The notes under the pieces are model-generated. The model searched no databases and was not told the DNA's origin. It saw only the letters and a list, made by a program, of their open reading frames with translations. The translations under genes and the position numbers were made by a program. From NCBI GenBank assembly GCA_002307115.1, contig DBTP01000012.1:1-12595 (forward strand): 12,595 bases of DNA, in the 5' to 3' direction. Shown in pieces: positions 1 through 6,727 of this stretch. The stretch is from Fibrobacter sp. UBA1313 (GTDB lineage Bacteria > Fibrobacterota > Fibrobacteria > Fibrobacterales > Fibrobacteraceae). Position 1 is the first letter of the stretch; each line of letters opens with the position of its first letter.

Positions 1-504
1 GTCGGCTACACCAACGCGGGCGAATGGATGGAATACACCGTGAACGTTCCCACAAGCGGCAACTACGCAATCAAGGCGAGCGCAGCGACTGGCTCCGATT
101 CGACCAGTTTCTGCCTACAGATCGACGGCACGCTCATTGGTGACACCATCAAGGTGACCAAGACCGGCGACGACTGGAGTTTTTACGAGGTATTCAATGG
201 CGGAACGGCAAGCCTCACCGCAGGTAGCCACCAAATCCGTCTGCTCCTCACGGCCGGCTACGTGAACATCGACTGGTTCTCCCTCGGGGATGTCGAGACA
301 AAAATCGGCGCGGGCCTCCGCCTGAACTCTGCGGATAACGCAATTTACCGCGTATTCAACCTGAACGGCAAGCTGCTCGGAACAGTATCGCTTAACGGAA
401 ACCCGGCGTCCAAGGCACTGAAGCTTGCCGGCTACAAGGAAGGCGCCTATATGCTCCGCAGCGCAAACGGCAAAAAGGCGTTTATGACAAACAGCGCGAA
501 ATAA
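1..504 (+). CDS. C-terminal part of a secreted CBM6 carbohydrate-binding protein with a Fibrobacter-type basic terminal domain (5' end outside window)
   Basis: The frame is open from base 1, so this is the last 167 residues of a longer protein, probably a glycoside hydrolase or esterase whose catalytic domain lies upstream. Residues 1 to about 97 read as a family 6 carbohydrate-binding module: it opens with VGYTNAGEWMEYTVNV, continues through a beta-sandwich pattern (FCLQIDGTLIG, then SLTAGSHQIRLLL), and ends in the typical VNIDWFSLG strand. Such modules bind xylan or beta-glucan and keep the enzyme on plant cell wall. Residues about 103-167 form a basic beta-rich tail (YRVFNLNGKLLGTV, then YMLRSANGKKAFMT) resembling the basic terminal domain of Fibrobacter succinogenes cell-wall enzymes, thought to serve export or surface attachment. 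The gene looks more GC-rich than the rest of the window. An intrinsic terminator follows 25 nt after the stop. The CBM6 call is firm; the catalytic activity cannot be known from here. Confidence 0.85.
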   Translation, partial: VGYTNAGEWMEYTVNVPTSGNYAIKASAATGSDSTSFCLQIDGTLIGDTIKVTKTGDDWSFYEVFNGGTASLTAGSHQIRLLLTAGYVNIDWFSLGDVETKIGAGLRLNSADNAIYRVFNLNGKLLGTVSLNGNPASKALKLAGYKEGAYMLRSANGKKAFMTNSAK

Positions 505-528
505 AGAATCAGGACTTGCATTATTCTT

Positions 529-563
529 AAGCACCCAGGAACGCTAAGTTCGGGGTGCTTTTT
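529..563 (+). terminator. Intrinsic terminator of the CBM6 gene
   Basis: An 8-bp perfect stem (AAGCACCC at 529-536 pairing with GGGTGCTT at 553-560) encloses a 16-nt loop and runs into a T tract (559-563). It lies 25 nt after the stop codon at 502-504, so it most likely ends that transcript and shields the IS remnant behind it from read-through. Confidence 0.8.
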
Positions 564-576
564 GTATGTATTAGAA

Positions 577-599
577 AACCATCCGCTAGGCGGGTGGTT
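577..599 (+). repeat. Left-end subterminal hairpin of the IS200-type element
   Basis: AACCATCCGC (577-586) pairs with GCGGGTGGTT (590-599) over 10 positions, with one G-T wobble and a 3-nt TAG loop. Its place, just inside the element and about 100 nt before tnpA, fits the imperfect hairpin that TnpA binds on single-stranded DNA in this family. The binding role is inferred from the family. Confidence 0.6.
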
Positions 600-634
600 C
601 GGTATAAGCCTTATGGCGATCCTTAGTGACACAA

Positions 635-697
635 GAAATTCCTTCGAGTAAATTCGCAAAGCGGTCTGCCAACTGCATCACGACTCAAAGGAATTTC
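635..697 (+). promoter_or_regulatory. Leader stem that sequesters the tnpA ribosome binding site
   Basis: GAAATTCCTT (635-644) is perfectly complementary to AAGGAATTTC (688-697). After a one-base mismatch the pairing continues for four more pairs (646-649 with 683-686). The right arm contains the AAAGGA Shine-Dalgarno sequence of the tnpA start at 701, so the folded leader would hide it. A 5'-UTR stem that represses tnpA translation is known for Salmonella IS200; here it is seen as pairing only. The downstream gene is dead, so the structure is now a relic. Confidence 0.65.
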
Positions 698-700
698 AAA

Positions 701-1175
701 ATGGAAGATATAAAGAAATTAGCTCACACGAGCTGGAATGGTTCTTCGAACATGTTCCTGAGACTCGGTTATGGAAACTAAAAAGTTTCCATAACGCTCA
801 CCTTGACGTAACATTGTAAGTATCCTATTGTGTTCGCTCCGAAATATAGGCGCAAAGTGTTTTATGGGGAAAAACGGAAGGATATCGTCAGTATTCTTCG
901 ACAGCTTTGCGAATGGAAACAGATTCACATTATTGAGGCAGAAGTATGTCCGGACCATGTCCATAGGCTCCTCGAAATTCCGCCGAAGATTTCCGTGTCA
1001 AGCTTTGTCGGTTTTCTAAAAGGGAAGAGTAGCCTGCTTTTGTACGAACGGTTTCCCGAACTGAAATTCAAATACCGTAATAGGGAATTTTGGTGTCGAT
1101 GTTACTATGTTGACACGGCAGGTGAACAGTTGACAATGATGGGCAAACTCTGATCCGTTTACGGGTGGCAAGTAA
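701..1175 (+). pseudogene. tnpA: IS200/IS605-family Y1 transposase TnpA, inactivated by insertion, deletion and frameshift
   Basis: Joining the pieces gives a recognisable small HUH/Y1 transposase, the enzyme that cuts and joins single-stranded IS ends. The N-terminus begins at ATG 701 (MEDIKKLAHTSWN) after a good AAAGGA site. The core resumes at 815 (CKYPIVFAPKYRRKVFYG) and continues through the HUH metal motif (CPDHVHRLLEIPP), the FLKGKSS helix, and FWCRCYYVDTAG. The final DPFTGGK tail is at 1152-1175 in another frame. Three lesions are visible: a 75-nt insertion at 740-814 with stops at 779 and 809; a fusion of VDTAG directly to EQLTMMG, which drops the roughly 20 residues that carry the catalytic tyrosine (YIxNQ region); and a +1 frameshift before the tail. 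Substitutions at usually conserved places (P for H in CKYHIVF, R after DHVH, C for G in RGYYVDT) also point to decay. The longest open piece, from GTG 830 to 1153, cannot encode an active enzyme. Confidence 0.85.
740..814 (+). repeat. 75-nt hairpin-bearing insertion inside tnpA
   Basis: This segment separates the codon for Asn13 (737-739) from the codon for the expected next residue, Cys (815-817). It contains a 12-bp perfect inverted repeat with a 4-nt AAAA loop (768-779 with 784-795) and a separate 10-bp palindrome GAACATGTTC at 748-757. Its length is exactly 25 codons, so the frame is kept, but stop codons at 779 and 809 close it. It has the look of a small palindromic or REP-like element. 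No clear target duplication is visible, and no second copy was seen in the window. Confidence 0.6.
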
Positions 1176-1368
1176 GGATATATCGCAGATGGCAGACAGA
1201 CCTATGCGATGTGTGGCTAGTATCCTAGGGCTACGCCCGTATATGAAGTAAGCCGGTGGGGGATTTTTTTTACACGCTCTTATAGGGCTTTTTCAAGTCA
1301 CTCCGCTTTGGGGTGGTCTTGATTTGGGTGGTGCATGGCGTTGGCCTCAGGGGTCAACCTCTAAATGA
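1176..1368. other. Non-coding stretch holding the right part of the IS remnant
   Basis: No credible gene is seen here. It holds the two right-end hairpin candidates (1228-1238 and 1294-1321) and a run of eight Ts at 1264-1271 without a convincing stem in front of it. No tRNA-like fold was recognised. Confidence 0.5.
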
Positions 1369-1668
1369 TTGCCAATGCAATTCACAATCGGGGCACAAGT
1401 GAAAGATCTTCTAGAAATCGAAACCCTTGATGCGATGCTTCGTCGAACAGGTATGGGTATTGAATGCCACCAAGGTCTTGGCGAAACCGCTCTCGAAATT
1501 CGAAGTGCATTAGGAATGCAGGGTGGATGGCCCACGGCTGGGTTTGCTATTTCCTTCTTCCGCGTTCTTCAAATAGATGTTGCAACTTGGGCAGAAGAAG
1601 CTGGCCGCTATGTAGGTCAGAATGATATGCGTCATTGGACTGCGCGAGTTCGTCTTGGAGGTTGGTGA
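1369..1668 (+). CDS. Unrecognised protein of up to 99 residues, or 3' fragment of a larger gene
   Basis: The frame opens at TTG 1369 or ATG 1375 just after an in-frame TGA (1366-1368) and ends at TGA 1666-1668, 22 nt before the convergent parC stop. No Shine-Dalgarno sequence stands before either start, which suggests either a fragment of a longer gene truncated next to the IS remnant or a poorly expressed gene. The protein is balanced and soluble-looking: an acidic first helix (KDLLEIETLDAMLRRTGMGIE), a glycine-rich centre (GMQGGWP), a hydrophobic helix (FAISFFRVLQIDVATWAEEAG), and an aromatic end (HWTARVRLGGW). It has one cysteine, no signal peptide and no membrane segment. I do not recognise a family. 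Codon choice looks like real coding sequence, and the antisense frame over the same bases is rich in Pro, Arg and Ser and less plausible. Confidence 0.4.
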   Translation: MPMQFTIGAQVKDLLEIETLDAMLRRTGMGIECHQGLGETALEIRSALGMQGGWPTAGFAISFFRVLQIDVATWAEEAGRYVGQNDMRHWTARVRLGGW

Positions 1669-1690
1669 TCTTTATCCATTTTAAACCGAT

Positions 1691-4231
1691 TTAGTCAAAC
1701 AAATCCGGCGTATCGTCTGTTTTGTTCTTGTTTTTGACGGCGAGATTTTCTTCCGGTTCTTCTTCGTTCACAAGGCGCGTGGTGCGCTTCACCTTTTTGG
1801 CGGTGAATTTGCTCCCGAGCGCTTTGTATCCTTTGACATCTGCAACTTCGGTGAGGTCTAACTCTTCCTTTTGCACTTCGCGGCCCACTTGATATTCCAT
1901 GAGTACGCGGGCGGATGGTGTTGCAAAGAATTCAATCAGTTTGGTTTCGGGATGCTCTGAAACCAGGTTGAATTCCGTGGTCATGGGGCAACCTTCCAAA
2001 GTAAATCGTTTCACCATGTAGTTGAAATTGCTGCCTTCAAAATAGAGAATGGAAAAAACATGTTCCGGGTTGTACTTTTGAATGTGGAGAATCTGGTGGC
2101 CCACGAGAATCACATCTGCCATGTCGTGGACACGGGCCACACCGTCTTCACGCACTACAAGAATTTTGTCGGTCTCTTCAAATTCGCCGAGGCAATCGCC
2201 TTTCTTTTGGGTGCTGATGACTCCGCTTGGCGCATCAAAATACATGATGCGAGCACCGAGAGTACTCACGCCTTTACGAACCTTTTTGATGGTGCGTATC
2301 GGGTATTTTGTGACGATATTACCAATGGCACCGCGGCCCTTGACTTCTGTTTCGGAGAAATCCACCTCAAAGTTGAGCTTGATTCTCGGACGGGGCTTGA
2401 GAATGACTTCAACGATTCCTGCTTCCCCATTCGGGTTGCTTGAAAGGTAAAGGATCTTTGAGCCAGGCGTGCCTTTTCCCATGGGGTAGTCTTTATCGCG
2501 GGTGATACCCCCCACGTTAAATCGTTTGATGTAGGCAGGGCCGTCTTTACCATCCTGGTAAATGACGTTGTAAATATGGCGATCATCATTTTTGTTGAAT
2601 TTTTCAATAAGAATAATGTCTTTGCCTAGAAAATCCTTGTCCGAAACACGAACGACTTTATAAGTGCCATCGGCTTTGAATACGATCACGTCATCATATT
2701 CGGAAACGTCAAAAAGATATTCTTCTTTCTTGAGCCCGGTGCCGACAAAGCCTTCTTTGCGGTTGACGTACAGCTTTTGGTTTGCAAGAGCCACATGCAC
2801 CGCGTTCACGGTATCAAAGGTGGCGATTGTCGTTTTGCGTTCGCGGCCTTCACCATATTTTTTGAGAAGATTTTTAAAATGAGCGATGGCGTAATCGGTG
2901 ATGTGATCCAGATTTTCTTGTGTGATCGCTATGTCTGCATCTAATTCTTTTAAGAGTTCGTCTGTTTTTTTGCGGTCAAATTTACTGATGCGGCGTACCG
3001 GAATTTCTGCAAGCTTCAGAATTTCTTCTCGCTGAATTTCGCGGCGGAGCTTTTTGGCATAAGGCTTAAGGCCTTCGCCAATAAGTTCTATCATGTTGTC
3101 CCGATCGCCCGCTTTTTTGATGACCTCGTAAATTTCCTTTTCAATGAAAATCTTTTCAAGGCTTGTCATGTGCCATTTTTGTTCCAAATGCTCAAGCTTA
3201 TTTTTGAGTTCCCAAGTGAGGAGTTCCACCGTGTGGTCCGTGCTCAGTCTGAGAATTTCAGAAACGCCGATGAAGCATGGCTTTTTGTTCACAATGACGC
3301 AGGCATTGGGTGAAATAGATTTTTCGCAGTCAGTGAAAGCATAGAGCGCATCGATCACTGTCTGAGGATCACTTCCCGGCTGCAATTGAATGACAATTTC
3401 CACATTTTGTGCGGTGTTGTCATCGACGTGCTTAATCTTGATTTTGCCTTTATCGTTTGCACTGATGATGCTTTCGATAAGGCTCCCTGTAGTTGTAGTA
3501 TAAGGGATTTCCGTGATGACAAGCGTCTTTGCGTCTTGCCTTTCAATTTTGGCGCGGACTTTGATTCTTCCCCCGCGAAGTCCATCGTTGTAGTTGGTAA
3601 CGTCCACAACGCCACCCGTAAAGAAATCGGGATAAAGTTCAAACTTTTTGCCGCGAAGATGAGCGATACTCGCTTCACAGAGTTCACAGAAATTGTGCGG
3701 CATAATAGAGGTCGCAAGGCCTACGGCGATGCCTTCAACCCCTTGGGTGAGTAACAGCGGAAATTTGGCGGGAAGGGTGACGGGCTCATTGTTGCGTCCA
3801 TCGTAACTCGGAATCCACTTGGTAGTCTCTGGATTGAAAAGTACATCGATGGCAAAAGGAGTCAAGCGACCTTCAATATAACGAGGCGCTGCCGCCGAAT
3901 CGCCAGTCATGGGGTTTCCCCAGTTTCCTTGCGGGTCCACGAGCAAGTCTTTTTGGCCAAGGCCCACGAGTGCATCACCGATGGAAGCATCTCCATGGGG
4001 GTGGTACTGCATGGTGCGTCCGACAATGTTTGCGACCTTGTGATAGCGCCCATCGTGCATTTCAAAAAGGGTGTGCAAAATACGCCGTTGTACGGGTTTT
4101 AATCCGTCTTCGAAATAGGGTACCGCGCGATCGAGAATCACGTAACTTGCATAATCCAGAAACCAGCCATCGTAAAGTTTTTCGAGGTGGTTCGCGTTGG
4201 AAAGTCCCAGTGTTTTTTTCTCTTCGTTCAT
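1691..4231 (-). CDS. parC: DNA topoisomerase IV subunit A (ParC)
   Basis: This is the DNA-cleaving subunit of topoisomerase IV, which decatenates daughter chromosomes in the cytoplasm as a ParC2ParE2 complex. The chosen start, ATG at 4231, gives 846 residues (MNEEKKTLGLSNANHLEKLY) and lies 10 nt after the parE stop; an upstream TTG at 4282 would overlap parE and is less likely. Seen in order: LKPVQRRILHTLFE; the quinolone-determining loop (YHPHGDASIGDALVGLGQ) with Ala82 and Asp86 at the positions of GyrA Ser83 and Asp87; the catalytic Tyr118 in AAAPRYIEGRL; the tower and coiled-coil region to about residue 430; then a C-terminal pinwheel-like domain (MGKGTPGSKILYLSSN). No GyrA box (QRRGGKG) is present, which supports topoisomerase IV rather than gyrase. 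Motifs and length match the Bacteroidetes-type ParC. The end is acidic and lysine-rich and closes with PDLFD. No terminator is evident downstream. Confidence 0.93.
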   Translation of the reverse strand: MNEEKKTLGLSNANHLEKLYDGWFLDYASYVILDRAVPYFEDGLKPVQRRILHTLFEMHDGRYHKVANIVGRTMQYHPHGDASIGDALVGLGQKDLLVDPQGNWGNPMTGDSAAAPRYIEGRLTPFAIDVLFNPETTKWIPSYDGRNNEPVTLPAKFPLLLTQGVEGIAVGLATSIMPHNFCELCEASIAHLRGKKFELYPDFFTGGVVDVTNYNDGLRGGRIKVRAKIERQDAKTLVITEIPYTTTTGSLIESIISANDKGKIKIKHVDDNTAQNVEIVIQLQPGSDPQTVIDALYAFTDCEKSISPNACVIVNKKPCFIGVSEILRLSTDHTVELLTWELKNKLEHLEQKWHMTSLEKIFIEKEIYEVIKKAGDRDNMIELIGEGLKPYAKKLRREIQREEILKLAEIPVRRISKFDRKKTDELLKELDADIAITQENLDHITDYAIAHFKNLLKKYGEGRERKTTIATFDTVNAVHVALANQKLYVNRKEGFVGTGLKKEEYLFDVSEYDDVIVFKADGTYKVVRVSDKDFLGKDIILIEKFNKNDDRHIYNVIYQDGKDGPAYIKRFNVGGITRDKDYPMGKGTPGSKILYLSSNPNGEAGIVEVILKPRPRIKLNFEVDFSETEVKGRGAIGNIVTKYPIRTIKKVRKGVSTLGARIMYFDAPSGVISTQKKGDCLGEFEETDKILVVREDGVARVHDMADVILVGHQILHIQKYNPEHVFSILYFEGSNFNYMVKRFTLEGCPMTTEFNLVSEHPETKLIEFFATPSARVLMEYQVGREVQKEELDLTEVADVKGYKALGSKFTAKKVKRTTRLVNEEEPEENLAVKNKNKTDDTPDLFD

Positions 4232-4241
4232 AAAATCTCTA

Positions 4242-6083
4242 TTACAATAGTTCCACGGCTTCGGCGCGGAGATTTGTGACAATGTGCTCTTGACGGACAG
4301 GAGTATTTTTTCCCATGTAGTATTCGAGCATCGTTCCTAGGGAGGCATCCGGTGGGGTAACCACGCTTTCCAAACGCATATCTTCGCCGATAAACTGACC
4401 AAATTCGGAGGGGCTAATTTCACCGAGGCCTTTGAATCGAGTAATTTCCAAGCCTTTTTCACCCAGCCACGCGCTCGCTTTGTCGCGTTCGTCTTCATCG
4501 TAACAGTAAATGGTTTCTTTCTTGTTGCGTACGCGAAACAGAGGGGTCTGCAAAATATGGAGATGTTTCTGTTCTACCAATTCCGGGAAGAATTGCAAAA
4601 AGAAAGTCATTAAAAGCAATCGGATGTGCATCCCATCGACATCCGCATCCGTGGCGATGATGACTTTATCATAGCGGAGTGCTTCCATGCCGTTTTCGAT
4701 ATCGAGCGCATGCTGAAGTAAATTGAACTCTTCGTTTTCGTAAACGACTTTCTTGGTTTGTCCAAAGCAGTTGAGCGGTTTTCCGCGGAGGCTAAACACC
4801 GCTTGAATTTGTACGTTGCGTGCTTTCGTGATAGAACCGGAAGCAGAGTCCCCTTCCGTAATGAAAATCATGGTTTCGCGACTACGAACATCTTTCACAT
4901 CAGTCAAATGAACTTTGCAATCGCGTAACTTTTTGTTGTGAAGATTCGCTTTTTTCGCGCGATCATTCGCGAGCTTTTTAATGCCCGCGATTTCTTTCCG
5001 TTCCCGTTCATTTTGCGCAATGCGATCAACGATACTTTTTTCCACTTCTGGGTTACGGTGCAAGTAATTATCAATTTCGCTTGCGGTAAAATCCACAATC
5101 CAGCTGCGGAGTGCAGGTCCATCGGGTGCTGTGGTCGTGCTTCCTAATTTTGTTTTTGTTTGGGATTCGAACACTGGTTCTTGAATCCGCACGGAAATGG
5201 CACCGATAATGCAGTTGCGCACATCGGCTGGGTCAAATTCTTTTTTGAAATGGTCTCGGATGCCTTTGACCAAGCCTTCACGGAAAGCGGCTTGGTGCGT
5301 TCCACCTTGCGTTGTGTGCTGACCGTTCACGAAGCTGTAATAATGTTCGCCGTATTGGTTCCCATGGGTAAAGGCAATCTCAATATCTCGTCCTTTTAAG
5401 TGAATCACCTCGTAGCGGATCGTTTCATCCACTCGCTTACTCAAGAGATCCAAAAGACCGTTCGAACTGGAATAGGACTTCCCGTTCATCTCCATGGTCA
5501 GGCCCGCGTTCAAATAGGCATAATTCCAGATGCGCTCTTCCATGTAGGCAGGGAGGTAGCGATAATTCTTGAAAATCTCTGGATCGGGTTCAAAGAAAAT
5601 CTCGGTGCCATTTTTTTCTGTAGTGGCGCATTCCCCATATTCTTTGACAAGTTTGCCGCGCGAAAATTCTGCTTTTTTGCACTTTCCCTCGCGGTAGCTT
5701 TGCACCACGAATTTAATAGAGAGGGCGTTGACCGCTTTGGTACCTACGCCGTTCAAACCTACGGATTTTTGGAATGCTTCAGAATCGTATTTTCCACCCG
5801 TATTGATTTTGCTTACGCAATCAATCACTTTACCCAGAGGAATGCCTCGGCCAAAGTCGCGCACACATACGGAACGATCTTCAATGTCGATGACAACCTT
5901 TTTGCCTGCACCCATCACGAATTCATCGATAGAATTATCAATAATTTCTTTCACTAGAACATAAATACCATCGTCTGGACTTTGGCCATCGCCCAATTTG
6001 CCGATGTACATACCAGGACGGAGCCTAATATGCTGATGCCACTCAAGTGATTTGATGCTGCTTTCGTCGTATTTATTTGCCAT
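4242..6083 (-). CDS. parE: DNA topoisomerase IV subunit B (ParE)
   Basis: ParE is the ATPase subunit of topoisomerase IV; ATP binding clamps the transported DNA segment and drives strand passage. The 613-residue protein starts at ATG 6083 (MANKYDESSIKSLEWHQHIR). The GHKL ATPase fold shows catalytic Glu46 and Asn50 in KEIIDNSID, the Asp76 motif RDFGRGIP, the ATP-lid motif GLNGVGTKAVNALS (from residue 109), and the QTK loop (308-310) that senses gamma-phosphate. The TOPRIM domain has EGDSASGS (from Glu410) and the metal-binding DADVDG (479-484). The wording of the first 60 residues, with KLGDGQSPDDGIYVLVKEIIDN, is typical of the Bacteroidetes-type ParE rather than of GyrB. It is first in an operon with parC, 10 nt apart, which ensures balanced subunits. 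All catalytic motifs are intact. Confidence 0.93.
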   Translation of the reverse strand: MANKYDESSIKSLEWHQHIRLRPGMYIGKLGDGQSPDDGIYVLVKEIIDNSIDEFVMGAGKKVVIDIEDRSVCVRDFGRGIPLGKVIDCVSKINTGGKYDSEAFQKSVGLNGVGTKAVNALSIKFVVQSYREGKCKKAEFSRGKLVKEYGECATTEKNGTEIFFEPDPEIFKNYRYLPAYMEERIWNYAYLNAGLTMEMNGKSYSSSNGLLDLLSKRVDETIRYEVIHLKGRDIEIAFTHGNQYGEHYYSFVNGQHTTQGGTHQAAFREGLVKGIRDHFKKEFDPADVRNCIIGAISVRIQEPVFESQTKTKLGSTTTAPDGPALRSWIVDFTASEIDNYLHRNPEVEKSIVDRIAQNERERKEIAGIKKLANDRAKKANLHNKKLRDCKVHLTDVKDVRSRETMIFITEGDSASGSITKARNVQIQAVFSLRGKPLNCFGQTKKVVYENEEFNLLQHALDIENGMEALRYDKVIIATDADVDGMHIRLLLMTFFLQFFPELVEQKHLHILQTPLFRVRNKKETIYCYDEDERDKASAWLGEKGLEITRFKGLGEISPSEFGQFIGEDMRLESVVTPPDASLGTMLEYYMGKNTPVRQEHIVTNLRAEAVELL

Positions 6084-6313
6084 AGTACTTCACTGTATCA
6101 ATTACGGATTTAACCATACATCTAGGGACGGTCAATTTTCTGGGCACAAAATATAGACAACCTATACCCGTTTATTTTGGAAAAATTCAATCGTTTCGTC
6201 AAAGCCATTGAAGAGTTCCCTCTAAAATATAGTGCACTAACGTGCAAATGTAAAATTAAAAAAGAGATTTGGTACTTCAAGTGTGCATAAAGGCTTTTTT
6301 CTACCTTGAACCC
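6084..6313. promoter_or_regulatory. Divergent intergenic region between parE and the 6314 gene
   Basis: This AT-rich 230-nt gap must hold the promoters of both divergent transcripts. On the minus strand, TTGACG (complement of 6195-6200), 17 nt and CAAAAT form the best parE promoter candidate; others are possible. On the plus strand TAAAAT at 6251-6256 resembles a -10 box but lacks a clear -35. The nonamer AAAATATAG occurs twice in direct orientation (6148-6156 and 6224-6232). Promoter assignments are weak. A minus-strand reading frame from 6388 to 6122 covers this region but shows no protein-like features. Confidence 0.35.
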
Positions 6314-6715
6314 ATGCGTATCCGTTTTTTTCTTTTTTTGTTTTTTGCCGTGAGCCTCTTTGCAGAGGATCTTGTAGACACCACCCAATCATTTCGGAAT
6401 TCTGAGGATCAGGCTCTTGTGGAAGAGCTTGCGGTTCGCGATTCTGTGATGGCCGTGCGTGATAGTGCGGCAAAAGCTACGGAAATGGCCCTCCGCACAG
6501 AACTTCAAAATGAACAAAATCAATGCAAGAATTGGGAACACAGTTGGAATACACTTAAAGACGACCATGAAAAATGCACGAAGGCTCTCCGCGTCTCCAT
6601 TGAGGCTCAAATGGAGGGTACTTCTCAAAAGAAGGACGAATCTCAATACATGACCGTCTCTTCTTTTTTGGCGGGGATCGTCTTAGGCCTTTTGGCCGGT
6701 TGGTACCTTTTATAA
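6314..6715 (+). CDS. Small exported coiled-coil protein with C-terminal membrane anchor
   Basis: The 133-residue protein begins at ATG 6314, chosen because it starts a clean signal sequence (MRIRFFLFLFFAVSLFAEDLV, probable cleavage after SLFA). A longer frame from TTG 6269 would bury it. The middle (about residues 22-112) is charged and helical, with near-repeats such as VRDSVMAVRDSAAKA and heptad spacing suggesting a coiled coil, and two cysteines (QCKNW and EKCTKA). The last segment, MTVSSFLAGIVLGLLAGWYLL, is a glycine-containing transmembrane helix that stops at the very end of the protein. The mature protein would project a helical rod into the periplasm from an inner-membrane anchor. It is 12 nt from the next gene, so the two are probably co-transcribed. 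No family was recognised; a role in envelope organisation is only inferred. Confidence 0.75.
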   Translation: MRIRFFLFLFFAVSLFAEDLVDTTQSFRNSEDQALVEELAVRDSVMAVRDSAAKATEMALRTELQNEQNQCKNWEHSWNTLKDDHEKCTKALRVSIEAQMEGTSQKKDESQYMTVSSFLAGIVLGLLAGWYLL

Positions 6716-6727
6716 AGGATTTGGCAC

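Larger units (their letters stand above)
570..1321 (+). mobile_element. Degenerate IS200/IS605-family element (ends approximate)
   Basis: The stretch has the layout of a single-gene IS200-type element: a subterminal hairpin on the left (577-599), a long structured leader, a Y1-transposase gene (now a pseudogene, 701-1175), and a right-hand non-coding part. Two small hairpins are candidates for the right-end recognition structure: GGGC-TAC-GCCC at 1228-1238, and a larger imperfect one at 1294-1321 (CACTCC at 1299-1304 with GGGGTG at 1310-1315, flanked by CAAG/CTTG). IS200/IS605 elements have no terminal inverted repeats and make no target duplication, so the exact ends cannot be fixed by eye. 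The left end lies within about ten bases of 570; the right end is somewhere between 1240 and 1325. Since the transposase is broken, the element could move only if an intact relative acts in trans. Confidence 0.75.

Noticed and set aside
115..659. Minus-strand frames opposite the CBM6 gene and terminator
   Set aside because: They run antisense through an intact CBM6 domain and across the terminator hairpin.
1176..1368. tRNA or small RNA gene next to the IS remnant
   Set aside because: No cloverleaf or known RNA signature could be traced; the hairpins there are better explained as IS right-end structures.
2060..2450. Two plus-strand frames of about 125 codons opposite parC
   Set aside because: Antisense to the ParC C-terminal domain, overlapping each other in different frames, with no ribosome binding site.
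3386..3754. 122-codon plus-strand frame opposite parC
   Set aside because: Antisense shadow of the ParC core; composition follows the ParC codon pattern.
5400..5957. 185-codon plus-strand frame opposite parE
   Set aside because: It lies fully antisense to the highly conserved ATPase domain of parE and has no protein-like motifs; it is a shadow frame.
1691..6083. Reading the topoisomerase pair as gyrase (gyrB-gyrA)
   Set aside because: The A subunit lacks a GyrA box and both subunits carry Bacteroidetes-type ParC and ParE signatures.
6122..6388. 88-codon minus-strand frame across the divergent gap
   Set aside because: Lysine-run and low-complexity content, overlaps the signal peptide of the 6314 gene, and occupies the region needed for the parE promoter.
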